Below are positions 24,835 through 36,045 of a stretch of 64,000 nucleotides of DNA, in pieces. Below the pieces are notes generated by a model. It did not search any database, had not been told where the DNA came from, and saw only the letters and a program-made list of their open reading frames with translations. The first letter of the stretch is position 1; every line of letters begins with the position of its first letter. A program made the position numbers and the translations under genes. This stretch comes from Angiostrongylus vasorum (Eukaryota; Nematoda; Chromadorea; Rhabditida; Metastrongylidae), in assembly GCA_018806985.1 (NCBI GenBank), contig JADANN010000013.1, positions 186,001 through 250,000 on the forward strand, written 5' to 3'.

Positions 24835-25190
24835 ACGACCCGTCTTCACGTCTACTGTAAGGATCCCAGCACTTCTCATACTCGGTTCGTTTCCCTGCAT
24901 CCATCATCCACGAAGACCTTCTAAATTCTACGTGATTTTTGGCACCTGCTTAAGGATTTTCATTACGAATATCGTAGAACGCTAGTCTTGTCGATCCTCA
25001 CTGGAGTCCTGAGATAGCCGGGCTGGACCGTTTCCAGTTGGGTTGCGGAGAGTGGTTTTTCCTGGACAAGGCCGGTACTAATTTCTCGACCCCGGAGGAA
25101 CGAGAGGCTAGCTGAGCTAGTGCCCGTATCGAACCAGTGCTTGTGATAATTAGCATCACTACTATGATAAACGCCCCATAAGTCACTTCT
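24835..25190 (-). repeat. SINE family B copy
   Basis: On the minus strand it starts with the cataGTAGTGATGC-type tRNA-like head near 25165, then gatacgggcactagctcagc, ctcgttcctccggggtcgag, and a tail with tgctgggatccttacag. Its orthologous mirror copy is 50880-51235, so it predates the duplication. Confidence 0.8.
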
Positions 25191-25692
25191 ATAACTCTAT
25201 CAAGTCTTAGATTTTTAAGAGCACTAGTTATTCATAAATTATGAGAAGCTCTTGGAGGTTTAGTTTTTTGCGTAGTTTAAAATCTTGTGCCTCCTTTCCC
25301 GTAATCGGCCGCAATTGATTGTGGTCAGTGCGACAGTCAACACGACGACGACGTCCGTGACGGACCTTCATGGCCACCAATATTTATCGTCTCCTTAACT
25401 AAGCTTCAAAACGATTAATGAGTTAAGTTGTTTAAATGACTGACGGGCATTCGCTGACACCTCGGGAGTCCTCTTTAGAGAGCCCCTGAACTTCTTCAGA
25501 TTTGAGTTCCCATAAAAATTGCTTAGTGTCGTCTTATTTCTTTTATTTTGGCACATCTCAGTTCCGAAAATTTTGTGGGATTCTACTGCTAAGCCAATAA
25601 CACAGCAGAAATGTGATCTCCATGTGGCACATTAGCATGCTGTATTGTTATTCCACACATTCATAACCCCAAATTATGAAGAATAGTGCGAC
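25190..25692. other. Left-arm-only segment
   Basis: About 500 bases separate gccccataagtc from gtttccgagacaagtg here, while in the right arm the two ends nearly touch at about 50864-50886. I see no coding sequence or clear terminal repeats. It is an insertion in the left arm or a deletion in the right. Confidence 0.6.
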
Positions 25693-26689
25693 GTTTCCGA
25701 GACAAGTGAGTAACCGTGACTGAAACAGAGTGGAGGATTGAGCTTAGCTTTTAAAAAGCAGGTAAACGCAGCGCAATGAGGAAGATTCCAAGCCCTTCAG
25801 TTTCTTTTTTTCTCAAAAGAAAATGTAAATGAAACGAGAACAATGGACTATCACTCAGTTGGGAATCGATTTTGTTAAGAAGTAATGCCAATATTTGATG
25901 TCAGTTCATCCACTTCGTCCACCAAGGACTGTCCCAATGAAGCATGACTCGTTCTCTATCTCACCTAGGCGATGTTGGTTTGCTTCTAACTGTTCCCATT
26001 CGGATCAGATAATAATGTGAGCCGTCCATGTGCGAATATATGTGGATTGCTTGCTATTAGTCGCCATTTAATGATTAGCATTCTTATCATTTATCAGCGT
26101 CTGTCTCGTGTTTGCACGTAATTCGACAGGAAGCATACGTAGTTATAATGACGTATGCGAAGTCATCACGATTGAGACTCTCGCAAGGGACTCGCTGTTC
26201 TCTGTATCAAGTTCACTACCACAATATAGACACTACGTAGTTCAGTCGAATAGGCACTACAAAAAGTGTTACGGCTAAAGAACGAGCTCATCTAACTGAC
26301 TCCTCCAATGATTTATCGCTCCATCGCAACCAGTGTACGTTCCTAAGTGTCGCCGAACTGCTGTGGATAGTGGGGAGTTCGACGACTCTTGTCAAGATCA
26401 TTTAATATGGAATGAAATTCGACATTTTCGGATGACTAGATAATTTTAAACCTATGTAACTGCAAAACCTATGGCTATGCTGTCGTCTGCTCGAAATAAA
26501 GGAGCTTGGACTAACTTTACGTATACTTCGAGCGAAGCCCGCTCATTGAGTGTTACCTGCGCTGAACGAGAATGAAAACTACTGATGAGCTACCGAGTTG
26601 CTTGTTGGTCAGAGGGGTCTAGAGATGGTAATTCAAATGAAGCAGTTGAGCTACCACTGGATTGTCGTAATCTCTAGTCTATCACTGGA

Positions 26690-29065
26690 AACTTCGACTT
26701 GTGAAAGAGGTCTTGTCACTAAGACAAACGATCGTCTTAGGCAGACAACAGATCCACTTTCCCCGCCGCTGTTTTTCAACATCGAGTCGTGCCGAAGTTT
26801 ATAAAACGAAAGCTCGACTCAGCGACTATGCGGTCAACCAGAGGACATCCAACATAGTGCGAGGCATCGAAATGGAATTACCTCGAGCTGCACTACGAAG
26901 CAAGCAGAAAGAGATGTTCGTCAGAATGAAGAAGTGTGCGACGAAGGAACATTTTTGTGCTTTGTATTTGGAGGATCGCCTATGGACGAGAATAGTTAGT
27001 GTATCAATATTAATAAGCGATTTTATTAGGTCTAATGCCAAAACAAACTTACAACGAAAATTCGAAAATCGTCCCAGTAATTCACATGTCTTAGCTTCAA
27101 GAAACAATCGCAAACAAATTCTTTACGCTTCTGATAACAGTCAAAATAGGCTTGATAATGCACCAAGAATATCTAAGGTCACCGTACCGGGAGGCATGGT
27201 CTTACTTGAGAACACGCGTTCACTACTAGAATTGGGTCCAAATTTTTCACTATCACAACCCATTTCTAAAGTATCTGTGCGTAGGATCGCATGAACCTTG
27301 TATGAACATCAAGGTCGACTCCGCGATAAGGCCAAAAAAGAAGTATTAAATAGAAATGAAAAGCGAAGAAACGGCGCTATTACCACCACCTCCTTTCCCC
27401 AGAGCGTTGTTCAGACAGCAGGGACCCCAATATGGAAATTGATGCGAAGTTTCGCATGTTTTCGGACGACGTCTCAAAACCCTTGTCCACTATCGCGGTA
27501 GAAAGTATATCTCTAACCTCACAGCTGCGCAAAAATGTGGCATGCAAGAAATTAGAGAATTAATAAATTCCAAGACCATTAGACTATCAGTTAGTGATAA
27601 AGGCGGAGAGTTCAGTAGTTATTCCTCGGCAGTTAGATGTTAAGATAACGGAGGAACATCTTAGTGATGTTACCCTTTATCGCCCATCGTCTGAAAAGGA
27701 ATACAAAAGGCAATACCGAAAACTTAACAATGAATGGGTCACGGTAGCAAAGGCGGCGCGGTTAAAACCATCCGTTACTTCGCATTATAAAGTAGATCGA
27801 CCAACGTGTCCTGTCTTATACTTACTTATTAAACACATAAGTTAGTATCAACTGATGATCTCGGGTCTACCAATCCACTCGCCTACAAGGTCAGACCCAT
27901 TATCAGCTGTGTAGACGGGCCAACGGATAGAATAACGTGGTTTCTAGGCCGAATACTTAACAAACTGCTTAGCCACATTCCAGCTCACCTCACGAACATC
28001 CAAATATTCCTTGAACGTCTACGTAACGCGTCTCCTAACAACGCGTACGTGATGGAGTCTTTCGCCGTTTCCGCGCTGTGCACCAACGTATCGAATGACT
28101 CCGCAATGCAAGCCATCCACGAACTTCTTGTTGAGCATGAAGGAAGAATACATATGCATGGCTTGTCTATTCAGCAGCTTATGGTTCTCCTAAAGGAGTG
28201 CCTAAATTGCTCGATTTTCAGATGCTCTGGGAATAATTACGCACAAATTAAAGGGCTCGCAATGGGACAACGGTTGGCACCAACTCTCGCCATTGCGTTC
28301 ATGTCTAAAATAGAAGCCCCGGTTATCGATCTCCAGCTCCGGCCGCCACCTTACTGCAGATGTATAGATGGTTGTTTTGACATCTTCTCTACTCAGGATG
28401 AGATGGACAAATGCTTTGAATTTTTGAATGAACAGTCTGAGTATATTAAATTCACCCAGGAGAAACCGAAAGAAACCTGGCTTCCGTTTCTAAACGTTCA
28501 AATAAACCTATTAAGTAGCGGGCAAACGAAAAGCAAGACAAAATACCTCACTAGGCACGCATAGGATGCAAAAGCATAGCGGAGACGATTTTGATACAAA
28601 AGTCACTGTCCTCGCAGAGAAACTAAAACACCAACGCGCAAACTTCTTGAGGCTTTTTGTATAAATGCCAAAAACCCCACAATGAATAGCTGGGAAGAAT
28701 GCCCAGAGGTCATACGCGACCTGGTCCCGTGTGTTCGCGTCAATTTCTGATGTGGGGTGGTGCAGTCATCAACCTTATGCGACTACAATCAGCTGTTCTA
28801 ATCTTCCTCATTGGAAGTCACGAAAAAAAACAGTGAGGTTTTCGAGAAGCTGTTGACCACGTGAGTAATGTTTAGATTCTAATCTTTCTGTGTGTGTTAT
28901 TGGAGCGTTTGGCCTAGTAAATTGTATGTCAGTATACCCTTCCAGGCTCTGAAGAAGGCGATACTGCCGAAACGTCAGCTACTGTCGTATTGTATTGTGT
29001 TTTTCAGTGGAAGTAAATGTATGTGTATGCTGTAAACAACCTGGCGATTGCTGAACAAGTAAACG
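26690..29065 (+). mobile_element. Penelope-like element copy 2
   Basis: It is the most 5'-complete copy. Frames 26701-27294, 27298-27501, 27594-27845 and 28049-28564 give, in pieces, the N-terminal region (KCATKEHFCALYLEDRLW), the template region (VSDKGGE, VIPRQ), and the palm with GLAMGQRLAPTLAIAFMSK. The catalytic YIDD is changed to CIDG near 28359, so it should be dead. After about 28538 it jumps to the end block, deleting about 600 bases with the GIY-YIG core. The tail has the hammerhead-like motif at 28942-28980. It is very similar to copy 1. Its right boundary (about 29063) coincides with resumption of homology to 49450. Confidence 0.88.
28942..28980 (+). ncRNA. Hammerhead-like motif in PLE copy 2 tail
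   Basis: The order ggct-ctgaaga-a-ggc-loop-gcc-gaaa-cgtc-agct resembles a minimal type I hammerhead: core CUGANGA, short stem II, GAAA, UC, and stem I ggcu/agcu. One extra A follows the CUGANGA core and stem III is tiny, so activity is doubtful. PLEs are known to carry hammerhead motifs. Confidence 0.4.
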
Positions 29066-29644
29066 ACATGTTTATCGATTTCGATAGTTGCTTTTCTTTC
29101 TTTCTTTCTTCCTTGTATAAACTGGATATGAAGATGGTCTGTCTGTTCTTTCTGATTCGAAATAATTCACACTTTGAACAGATTCGTGGCGGTGCAATTT
29201 TTTTCATAGCATAGAGACGACATGAGGACTTGATAGATTTATAGATGAGATAACTTGTGGATATCGTATCGAGATTAGAATTAGGTCTGTTTTTTGAAAT
29301 ACGGTAGATGAGACTTTCCCCCTTTCTCTTTGGAGCCAAAATCTGTTAAGAATTCGAATAGAAGTATTTGAATTTATCAAGTAGATTCGACAACAATCAA
29401 TGTCATCAGTGCATTGTACAGTTCACGCTGGACAATTCCCTTTAGCACCGACGAACATCATTAAAATTGTAGTCTCTAAAATATCAAAGTTTTCCTGCAG
29501 TCGAGAAAGAAGACTTCGCCCTTGTTTGCAGAAATCTGTGGGTTTCAAAGGTTTTTCTTTCCAAAATTTCATTCCATTAATGTTCGCAGTGGGCTGAAAC
29601 ACGTTAACTTTAACAAGGTTGCGAAACCAAAATAGTTTTTGCAA

Positions 29645-29865
29645 AAAGCTGAGAGACGGGCGAAACGATGAACACGCGGGGGTGTGGTGGTGAATGCGTT
29701 AGTAGCCCCCTGCAAAGGGTAATAGTGTGTGTTCGTTCCCTACCGCAGACACTTGAGGTCCCAAGTTTTGCAAATATCTCAGCACCATTATAGTTATATT
29801 TCACATAATACACTGCCGTGAAAAACTGTAGCAGGCAGCAAATAAAAGGCAGTTGAAATAGTTTT
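29645..29865 (+). repeat. SINE family C copy
   Basis: Forward blocks: gctgagagacgggcgaaacg, gtggtgaatgcgttagt, gtgtgttcgttccc (B-box-like), ttgcaaatatctcagcacc and the tail aggcagcaaataaaaggc. The first half is missing. Confidence 0.7.
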
Positions 29866-30449
29866 GCTCACAAATGATACGTATTTGATTCATACCATCC
29901 AGAATCCGTTAAAACACCTCAATCATCATTTTATCGTGTCAGCAGCATAAGTTTGAGCACTGGTTATCGTGGTTTTTGTCATTCCATAAAGGATAACTTT
30001 ATTACTTTTTTTTCGGAACAGATTCGTCCCTAACCTCTCTTTTATCCTCGGAATTCATTTTCGATTTTTTTTGAAGTAGTTGTATCGAACAAGAACAAGC
30101 GCTAGCTCAAGAGTGCTGGAGATTTGGGTAATCCATTTGTGTAGTGCACATTCACTTCTACATAAGCGTAGTTTTCTGTGTCGGCATATTGAAGCTGACG
30201 ATGTTCATATTGGAAAACCAGTAATGAGAGCTTCAGCAGCTCAAAAACTGAGGATCGCCTTGACAACTCTGTAAAAACATCCACATCGTCTGCTTAGAGC
30301 TAGTGTCAGTGGCTCGTGCTTTAATCGTAAAGCGCTTTTGAAGTGATGTATTGCAAACTGGTTTTTCCTTGGTGAGATCACCTCATTTTAATGAGGTAAA
30401 CACTAAAAATCATAGTCAACAAATGGGATAGATCGTAATGTACTTCATT

Positions 30450-30835
30450 GGTTCTAGACGGATATCGTTACCTCTGCGCTGAAAGGCAGACTGAAACCGG
30501 ATCCTATCAGGAAGACTTGTCCTTCAATGCTCAGTATTTCATAGTACAATTACAATATGTCATATTTATCGCAAACATAGGGAGCGAATGCAATGTTGTA
30601 GCCCTGTGCAGCCTGCAATACTCAGAGGTCTTTCTTCCGATCCTATGTTGGACGAAGCAAGTCCTCCAATTCGGCAGATTGATACCAGATTTGTTTACAC
30701 ACCACTGATTGTGCGTTGGTCAGACTCCTAAATGATTGTGCAGGCCAGATGTGCAAACGATCACCTCTACGATGCTACGAATGGAATCGAATGCATGGAG
30801 CATCTGTCTAGTGAGACGAACGTCAAACCCTCCGT
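30450..30835 (+). repeat. Degenerate SINE family A copy
   Basis: Remnants are a leucine-like agacggatatcg head, then ggcagattgataccagattt, tgtgcaggccagatgtgc, and tcacctctacgatgctacg with gaatcgaatgcatgg. A related copy sits at the same relative place at 48890-49070 and 60080-60360, so it was present before the locus was copied. Confidence 0.55.
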
Positions 30836-31625
30836 CTAATCATATTTGCACTCTTTGCAACATCACGAATTCCGTTTTGCTTTTCCATTTTATTGCAGCG
30901 TTTGGCAACTGGCAGACACATTTTTACACCAGGCGGCGAAGACCATCTGTGCAAAAAACCTGTCTGGCGCACGTCATTTTCAGCTGATCGTAAAGTTTGT
31001 GAGGAAAAAAGGATTTCGTCGATGAATGTGATAGAACTTACATCCAGTTCAAAATTACATGAGGAAATATGGCTTCATACTTAACAATCTACACATTCCA
31101 ATTCGTCTGGAATCCAAAACATGATCGGACTGAGTGATACGCTGTGATTCCTGTTTCCCAACAGTGCAAGCTGCATCGCTCGGTCTCGTCCACAGGCGTG
31201 AGGGCCACGCACTGGCCGAGCTGCTCGTTGTCTATCCAGCTTTGAGGTACGATATTTCACTATTTGGCAGTATCTCCTTGGAAAAACCTGCAATATTTCC
31301 TTAAGAAAACCTATTTTTTGACCCAGATTACCGTCATCAGAAATGCAGTGCTGCCCATATATTGCTTCACGACTTCCGTGTTTACCACATAACGCATAAA
31401 ATAACAAGCAATTTTAGGTTTATATTTGTCCAGCTGTTCATAAACGTTATTTGCCGAATTTATTGTTATTCAGTTACAGAGAACGCTGGAATACTAGCTG
31501 CTTTATAACCACTTTCATTAAGACAGCAATAAAATTCATGTTCGCTTTTTGTTCATAAATCTCCCATAATGCTTTGCCGCCTTACTGTACCGCAGTAGGG
31601 GGATGTCTCCATGTGCCTCATTGCC

Positions 31626-31931
31626 ATGTGTAGCCCAAGAATTGACCCGATCGAAAAACCAGAGGGTTTATTTCCATTAAGCGACTTCGACATTTTCATC
31701 CGTGAACGCACAACTGTGTCTGACTCTCAGCTTACGAGCCACCTCGAGATGCTGAGGCTGATCGTCTGGAGGCGTGCCCATGAAGGAGGCCGGCCGACGG
31801 GCGAAGCAATCGAAGTCCGTCGGCGGGGTGTGGTCCGGACTAGCAACGTGTCCGCAACCGCCAACAGCGCCCAACGCGGAACAGGCAACTGGACGTGGCC
31901 AGACGTCAGACACGCAAGCGTTCGTGTCTAG
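31626..31931 (+). CDS. Conserved upstream ORF of the RING locus
   Basis: The frame begins MCSPRIDPIEKPEGL and continues to a stop at 31931, 43 bases before the RING start and in another frame. The same ATG and first residues occur upstream of the right copy (ATG at 48063, minus) and third copy (ATG at 59260, minus), with shared DFDIFI and TVSDSQLTSH blocks in two of the three. Downstream parts differ by frameshifts. It could be an uORF, a remnant of an alternative first exon, or chance kept by high identity. No family recognised. Confidence 0.3.
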   Translation: MCSPRIDPIEKPEGLFPLSDFDIFIRERTTVSDSQLTSHLEMLRLIVWRRAHEGGRPTGEAIEVRRRGVVRTSNVSATANSAQRGTGNWTWPDVRHASVRV

Positions 31932-31974
31932 TCGTCGGCATCGTCGTCGTCCCACGTAGACGGAATCAGTGGCG

Positions 31975-32484
31975 ATGCTACGTCAACTGGTTGGTGTGTT
32001 CAAACGTAGGAAGGGAGCTCAATCGGCTTCTACGCACTACTCGAACGCCGACACCCGTACGGACAAGGTGCGCTCCACCGACGAGCCACCGATACTCGTC
32101 ACTATTCAACGAATGATTGACAAATATCTGGCTGAAGAAGGTGCTCAGCAGGAGATTTCGTTCGACGACGACATCTGCTGTGTGTGTTTGTCTCGAGTCG
32201 CCAGCGTGCATGCTTATCCATGCGGACATAGGATCAGCTGTAGATTGTGCGCCACGATTATGCTCAAGGCCTCGGCAAAAGCTCAAGAGAAGTATTTTCG
32301 TTGCATCATATGCCGGTCGAAAGTGCACCGATTACGATATATTCGATCGAATCCGATTGTGGCTGTGTGTAAGCCTGAAGCACCATTCGCCCTGAACGTT
32401 CTTCATCGTGGAGGATTTAATTCATTGAGATGTCCGATCACTTCTTCGAGATCGACGATGTCGAGTTCATACTATCCTGGATGA
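31975..32484 (+). CDS. C3HC4 RING-finger protein, intronless copy
   Basis: The ORF encodes 169 residues from ATG 31975 (MLRQLVG) to TGA 32482-32484. An in-frame TAG at 31957-31959 rules out a longer N-terminus. Residues about 1-45 are polar. The RING spans about 66-120: CCVC with C-x2-C spacing, PCGH, SCRLC, then CIIC. The C-terminus is hydrophobic and Ser-rich, ending SSSYYPG. RING domains usually act as E3 ubiquitin ligases by recruiting an E2, but the specific function is unknown. The homologous right-arm gene (47740-39854) has the same 169-residue length with three introns at residues 44, 98 and 133. Here the exon ends join exactly. Flanking sequence matches the right locus on both sides. 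PLE copy 1 is inserted about 150 bases downstream. Confidence 0.82.
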   Translation: MLRQLVGVFKRRKGAQSASTHYSNADTRTDKVRSTDEPPILVTIQRMIDKYLAEEGAQQEISFDDDICCVCLSRVASVHAYPCGHRISCRLCATIMLKASAKAQEKYFRCIICRSKVHRLRYIRSNPIVAVCKPEAPFALNVLHRGGFNSLRCPITSSRSTMSSSYYPG

Positions 32485-32633
32485 GCATCCATAGCTGAAA
32501 ATCTCTGATTAAGTCTGAATTCCGTTGCGGTTGTTTATTCTGAATCAACACTGATGGTTTTCTGGGCGCAAAGTCGCAGGCAGCCGTACACCAAAGTTTC
32601 AAATCTCAGAGCCAGTAATAAGTCTTTTCTTAG

Positions 32634-35448
32634 AATGCGTCGTTTTCTTGCTCAGCAATCGCGAGGTATACAGCATACTTTACTTGCATAGAAAAACACA
32701 ATACAATACTACAGGACGAGATGTTCGCCAAAATGAAGAAGTGTGCGACGAAGGAACATTTTTGTGCTTTGTATTTGGAGGATCGCCTTTGGACGAGAAT
32801 AGTTGGTGGGTCAATATTGATATGCGATTTTATTAGGTCTAAAGCCAAAACAAACTTACAACGAAAATTCGGAAATCTTCCCAGTAATTCACATGTCTTA
32901 GCTTCAAGAAACAATCGCAAACAAATTCTTTACGCTTCTGATAACAGTCAAAATAGGCTTGATAATGCACCAAGAATATCTAAGGTCACCGTACCGGGAG
33001 GCATGGTCTTACTTGAGAACACGCGTTCACTACTAGAATTGGGTCCAAATTTTTCCACTATCACAACCCATTTCTAAAGTATCTGTGCTTAGGATCGCAT
33101 GAACCTTGTATGAACATCAAGGTCGACTCCGCGATAAGGCCAAAAAAGAAGTATTAAATAGAAATGAAAAGCGAAGAAACGGCGCTTTTACCACCTCTCC
33201 TTTCCCCAGAGCGTTGTTCAGACAGCAGGACCCCAATATAGAAATTGATGCGAAGTTTCGCATGTTTTCGGACGACTCTCAAAACCCCTTGTCCACTATC
33301 GCGGTAGAAAGTATATCTCTAACCTCACAGCTGCGCAAAAATGTGGCATGCTAGAAATTAGAGAATTAATAAATTCCAAGACCATTAGACTATCAGTTAG
33401 TGATAAAGGCGGAGAGTTCGTAGTTATTCCTCGGCAGTCAAATGTTAAGATAACGGAGGAACATCTTAGTGATGTTACCCTTTATCGCCCATCGTCTGAA
33501 AAGGAATACAAAAGGCAATACCGAAAACTTAACAATGAATGGGTCACGGTAGCAAAGGCGGCGCGGTTAAAACCATCCGTTACTTCGCATTATAAAGTAG
33601 ATCGACCAACGTGTCCTCAAAGATCTTATACTTACTTATTAAACACATAAGTTAGTATCAACTGATGATCTCGGGTCTACCAATCCACTCGCCTACAAGG
33701 TCAGACCCATTATCAGCTGTGTAGACGGGCCAACGGATAGAATAACGTGGTTTCTAGGCCGAATACTTACCCAACTGCTTAGTCATATTCCAGCTCACCG
33801 CACGAACATCCATGTGTTCCTAGAACGTCTACGTAACGCGTCTCCTAACAACGCGTACGTGATGGAGTCTTTCGCCGTTTCCGCGCTCTACACCAACGTA
33901 TCGAATGACTCCGCAATGCAAGCCATCCACGAACTTCTTGTTGAGCATGAAGGAAGAATACATATGCATGGCTTGTCTATTCAGCAGCTAATGGCTCTCC
34001 TAAAGGAGTGCCTAAATTGCTCGATTTTCAGATGCTCTGGGAAGTATTTCGCGCAAATAAAGGGGTTGGCTATGGGACAGCGACTGGCACCAAGCCTTGC
34101 CATTGTGTTTATGTCTAAGATAGAAGCCGCTGCTCTCGATCTCCGGCCACTACTCTACTGCAGATATGTAGATAATTGTTTTGTCGTCTTCTCTACGCAG
34201 GAGGAGATGGACAAATGCTTTGAATTATTAAATGAGCAGTCAGTGTACATCTAGTTCACCCGGGAGAAACCGAGAAAAGACTGGCTTCCGTTTTTAAACG
34301 TCCAAATAAACCTATCAAGCAGCGGTTACCTGACAAAGTGGTACCGAAAGCCAGGTAACAAGAACATCCTCGTTCACTTCGTTTCTTCCCACCCTTCACA
34401 CACAAAGAGGGCGCTTGTGAGAAACATGTTTCGAACAGCCACCTCTGTATGCACAACCAGGGAACTAAAGGAAGAATCACGCGACTTGGCTCGGCAAATA
34501 GCCATCTCCAATGGATACGAAATAGTAACCCCCACGAGATAAGTTTAGAAGGAGAGCGACGCGCCCAAGCGAAACACTTGGCCGAAAGAAAGTCCCGTCT
34601 ATGTTGCCCTTCATTAGCGATGAAGTAAGCATAGCTATTAAACGATGCTTAAGGAGGGCAGGTCTAGAGGAATCGGTAGCGATAGTTGAAATACTACCGG
34701 ATGCTTTACATCGTCAGTTAGTTCTTAACCGCCTATACGACCGTCTATATGAAACAACGAATTGCGTAATTTGCCCTTATGGCAGGGACGGTGATTGCAT
34801 GAGTTCAGGTACGATATAGCTGATCTCTTGTAATGATTGCGGAGACGAATATATTGGCTAAACGGGCAGACCCTTGTGTATCCGTATCAAAGAACACCTG
34901 GATGGCAAACGAAAATCAAAACAAGGCACGCTACTAGGCACGCATAGGATACAGAAGCATAGCGGAGACGATTTTGAAGTTAAAGTCAATATCCTCGCAC
35001 AGTAGACTAAAACACCAACGCGCAAACTTCTTGATGCTTTTTGGATAAATGCCAAAAAGCCCACAATGAATAGCAGGGAGAAATGCCCAAAGGTCACACG
35101 CGGCCTGACCCCCCGTATGTTCGCATCAATTTCTGATGTTGGGTGGTGCAGTCATCAACCATATGTGACTATAATCAGCTGTTCTAATCCACCACATTGG
35201 AAGTCACGAAAAAAGCGGTGTTTCGAGAAACTATTGATCATGTAATTGCCATAGAGTTTTTCATCTTTTTGTAAGTGTTATTGAAGCGTTTGGGTTAGTA
35301 AACTGTATAGCAGTATACCTTTCCAGGCTCTGAAGGAGGCGATACTGCCGAAACGTCAGCTATTGCTATATTGTATTGTGTTTTTCTATGCAGGTAAATG
35401 TATGCTGCATAACAATCTCGTGATTGCTGAACAAGAAAACGACGCATT
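32634..35448 (+). mobile_element. Penelope-like element copy 1 with terminal inverted repeats
   Basis: The left end (32634-32709) is the reverse of the right end (35371-35448), both about 77 bases, reading inwards as aatgcgtcgttttcttg. Inside are broken frames for the N-terminal region (32721-33077), middle (33106-33354, 33348-33650), palm (33814-34254, GLAMGQRLAPSLAI) and GIY-YIG region (34601-34819 and on to about 35100). The catalytic YIDD is YVDN near 34170, and stops occur in the endonuclease, so it is inactive. It interrupts the 3' flank of the left RING gene. Homology to the right arm resumes after it at about 35510. Confidence 0.9.
35323..35362 (+). ncRNA. Hammerhead-like motif in PLE copy 1 tail
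   Basis: It has the same order as at 28942: ggct, ctgaagg (one change from CUGANGA), agg-c, loop, gcc, gaaacgtc, agct. The change at the conserved GA may inactivate it. It sits just inside the right terminal repeat. Confidence 0.35.
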
Positions 35449-35889
35449 CATATTCCTGTGCCGAGGTTAAAAGAAAGTCGATCCTGGGAACTGTCTTTTT
35501 TTAGATGTAGAATATACATGTATGTACATATACACTGATTGATGGATTGTGTCCATCATAATTAAGACATCTTTTCTCCTTCATCATGAATTTTAGGAGA
35601 AATTGATGGCTGTCTCACACTTTTCCACAAGTTTACTGGTCGCTGTTAGTTACTGTACGTAATTGTTTCTTTGATTCTCGATTTTATAACTAAACTGGTT
35701 CTATCACTTAGAGAAAACTGAAAGAAAAACTAATCTCTGTGCTGCGTTGAATCTGTAGAAGCAGAAGTTACAGGAATAATAACGAACGGTTACTATTGAG
35801 ATGACTTTAAAGTTACTTAAGTCATTACAAGAAAAAATGACCATCAAGTACACTTTTTACAATTTTAAATGAACTGAATCATGGTGCGG

Positions 35890-36045
35890 TATCGAGCACT
35901 TACTTTTTTCCTTCGATTCGTTCCCTAGCATCCATCAACCACGGAGCTCATCGGATTTTGCGTGTGGGTTTCGTTACTGGTTCATGATTCCTGCTCTTCT
36001 TTATGGGTGTCTTTGAACGTCGGTCGAGGACATAGAGAGAAGAGG
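35890..36045 (-). repeat. Partial SINE family B copy
   Basis: The blocks ccttcgattcgttccctagc, catccatcaaccacggag, tttgcgtgtgggtttcg and tgaacgtcggtcgag match the tail half of other B copies. The tRNA-like head is missing. Confidence 0.55.

Larger units (their letters stand above)
23412..26675. repeat. Inner segment of the left arm, no recognised gene
   Basis: It is mirrored at 52680-49903. A minus frame of 98 codons at 50462-50166 corresponds to plus 26105-26400 here, where it is frameshifted. A minus frame of 84 codons at 52440-52186 also has a counterpart near 23650-23890. Neither matches a known family. A SINE B copy and a left-only insertion lie inside. Confidence 0.7.
29065..31610. repeat. 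Arm segment upstream of the left RING gene
   Basis: From catgtttatcgatttcg at 29069 onward it matches the reverse of 49450-48080, with gaps, and in its later part also the reverse of 60200-59280. It holds a family C copy (29645-29865), which the right arm lacks, and a family A copy. A 65-codon-scale frame gives no recognised protein. It may include the promoter and 5' leader of the RING gene. Confidence 0.65.
18270..35690 (+). repeat. Left arm of a large inverted duplication
   Basis: Segments of this arm reappear on the opposite strand at 38930-55900 in mirror order: 18270-19375 with 55900-54805, a PLE at 19375-20495 with 54805-53462, 23412-26675 with 52680-49903, 29065-31970 with 49450-47740, the RING gene with 47740-39854, and 35455-35690 with about 39640-38930. 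Interruptions are SINE and PLE insertions, a left-only segment near 25190-25692, and the introns of the right RING gene. Matching segments differ by roughly a few to twenty percent by eye. Confidence 0.85.

Noticed and set aside
31975..32484. Left RING gene as an ordinary processed retrocopy
   Set aside because: The introns are exactly missing, but genomic homology extends far upstream and also downstream past the PLE insertion, and there is no poly(A) tract or target duplication.
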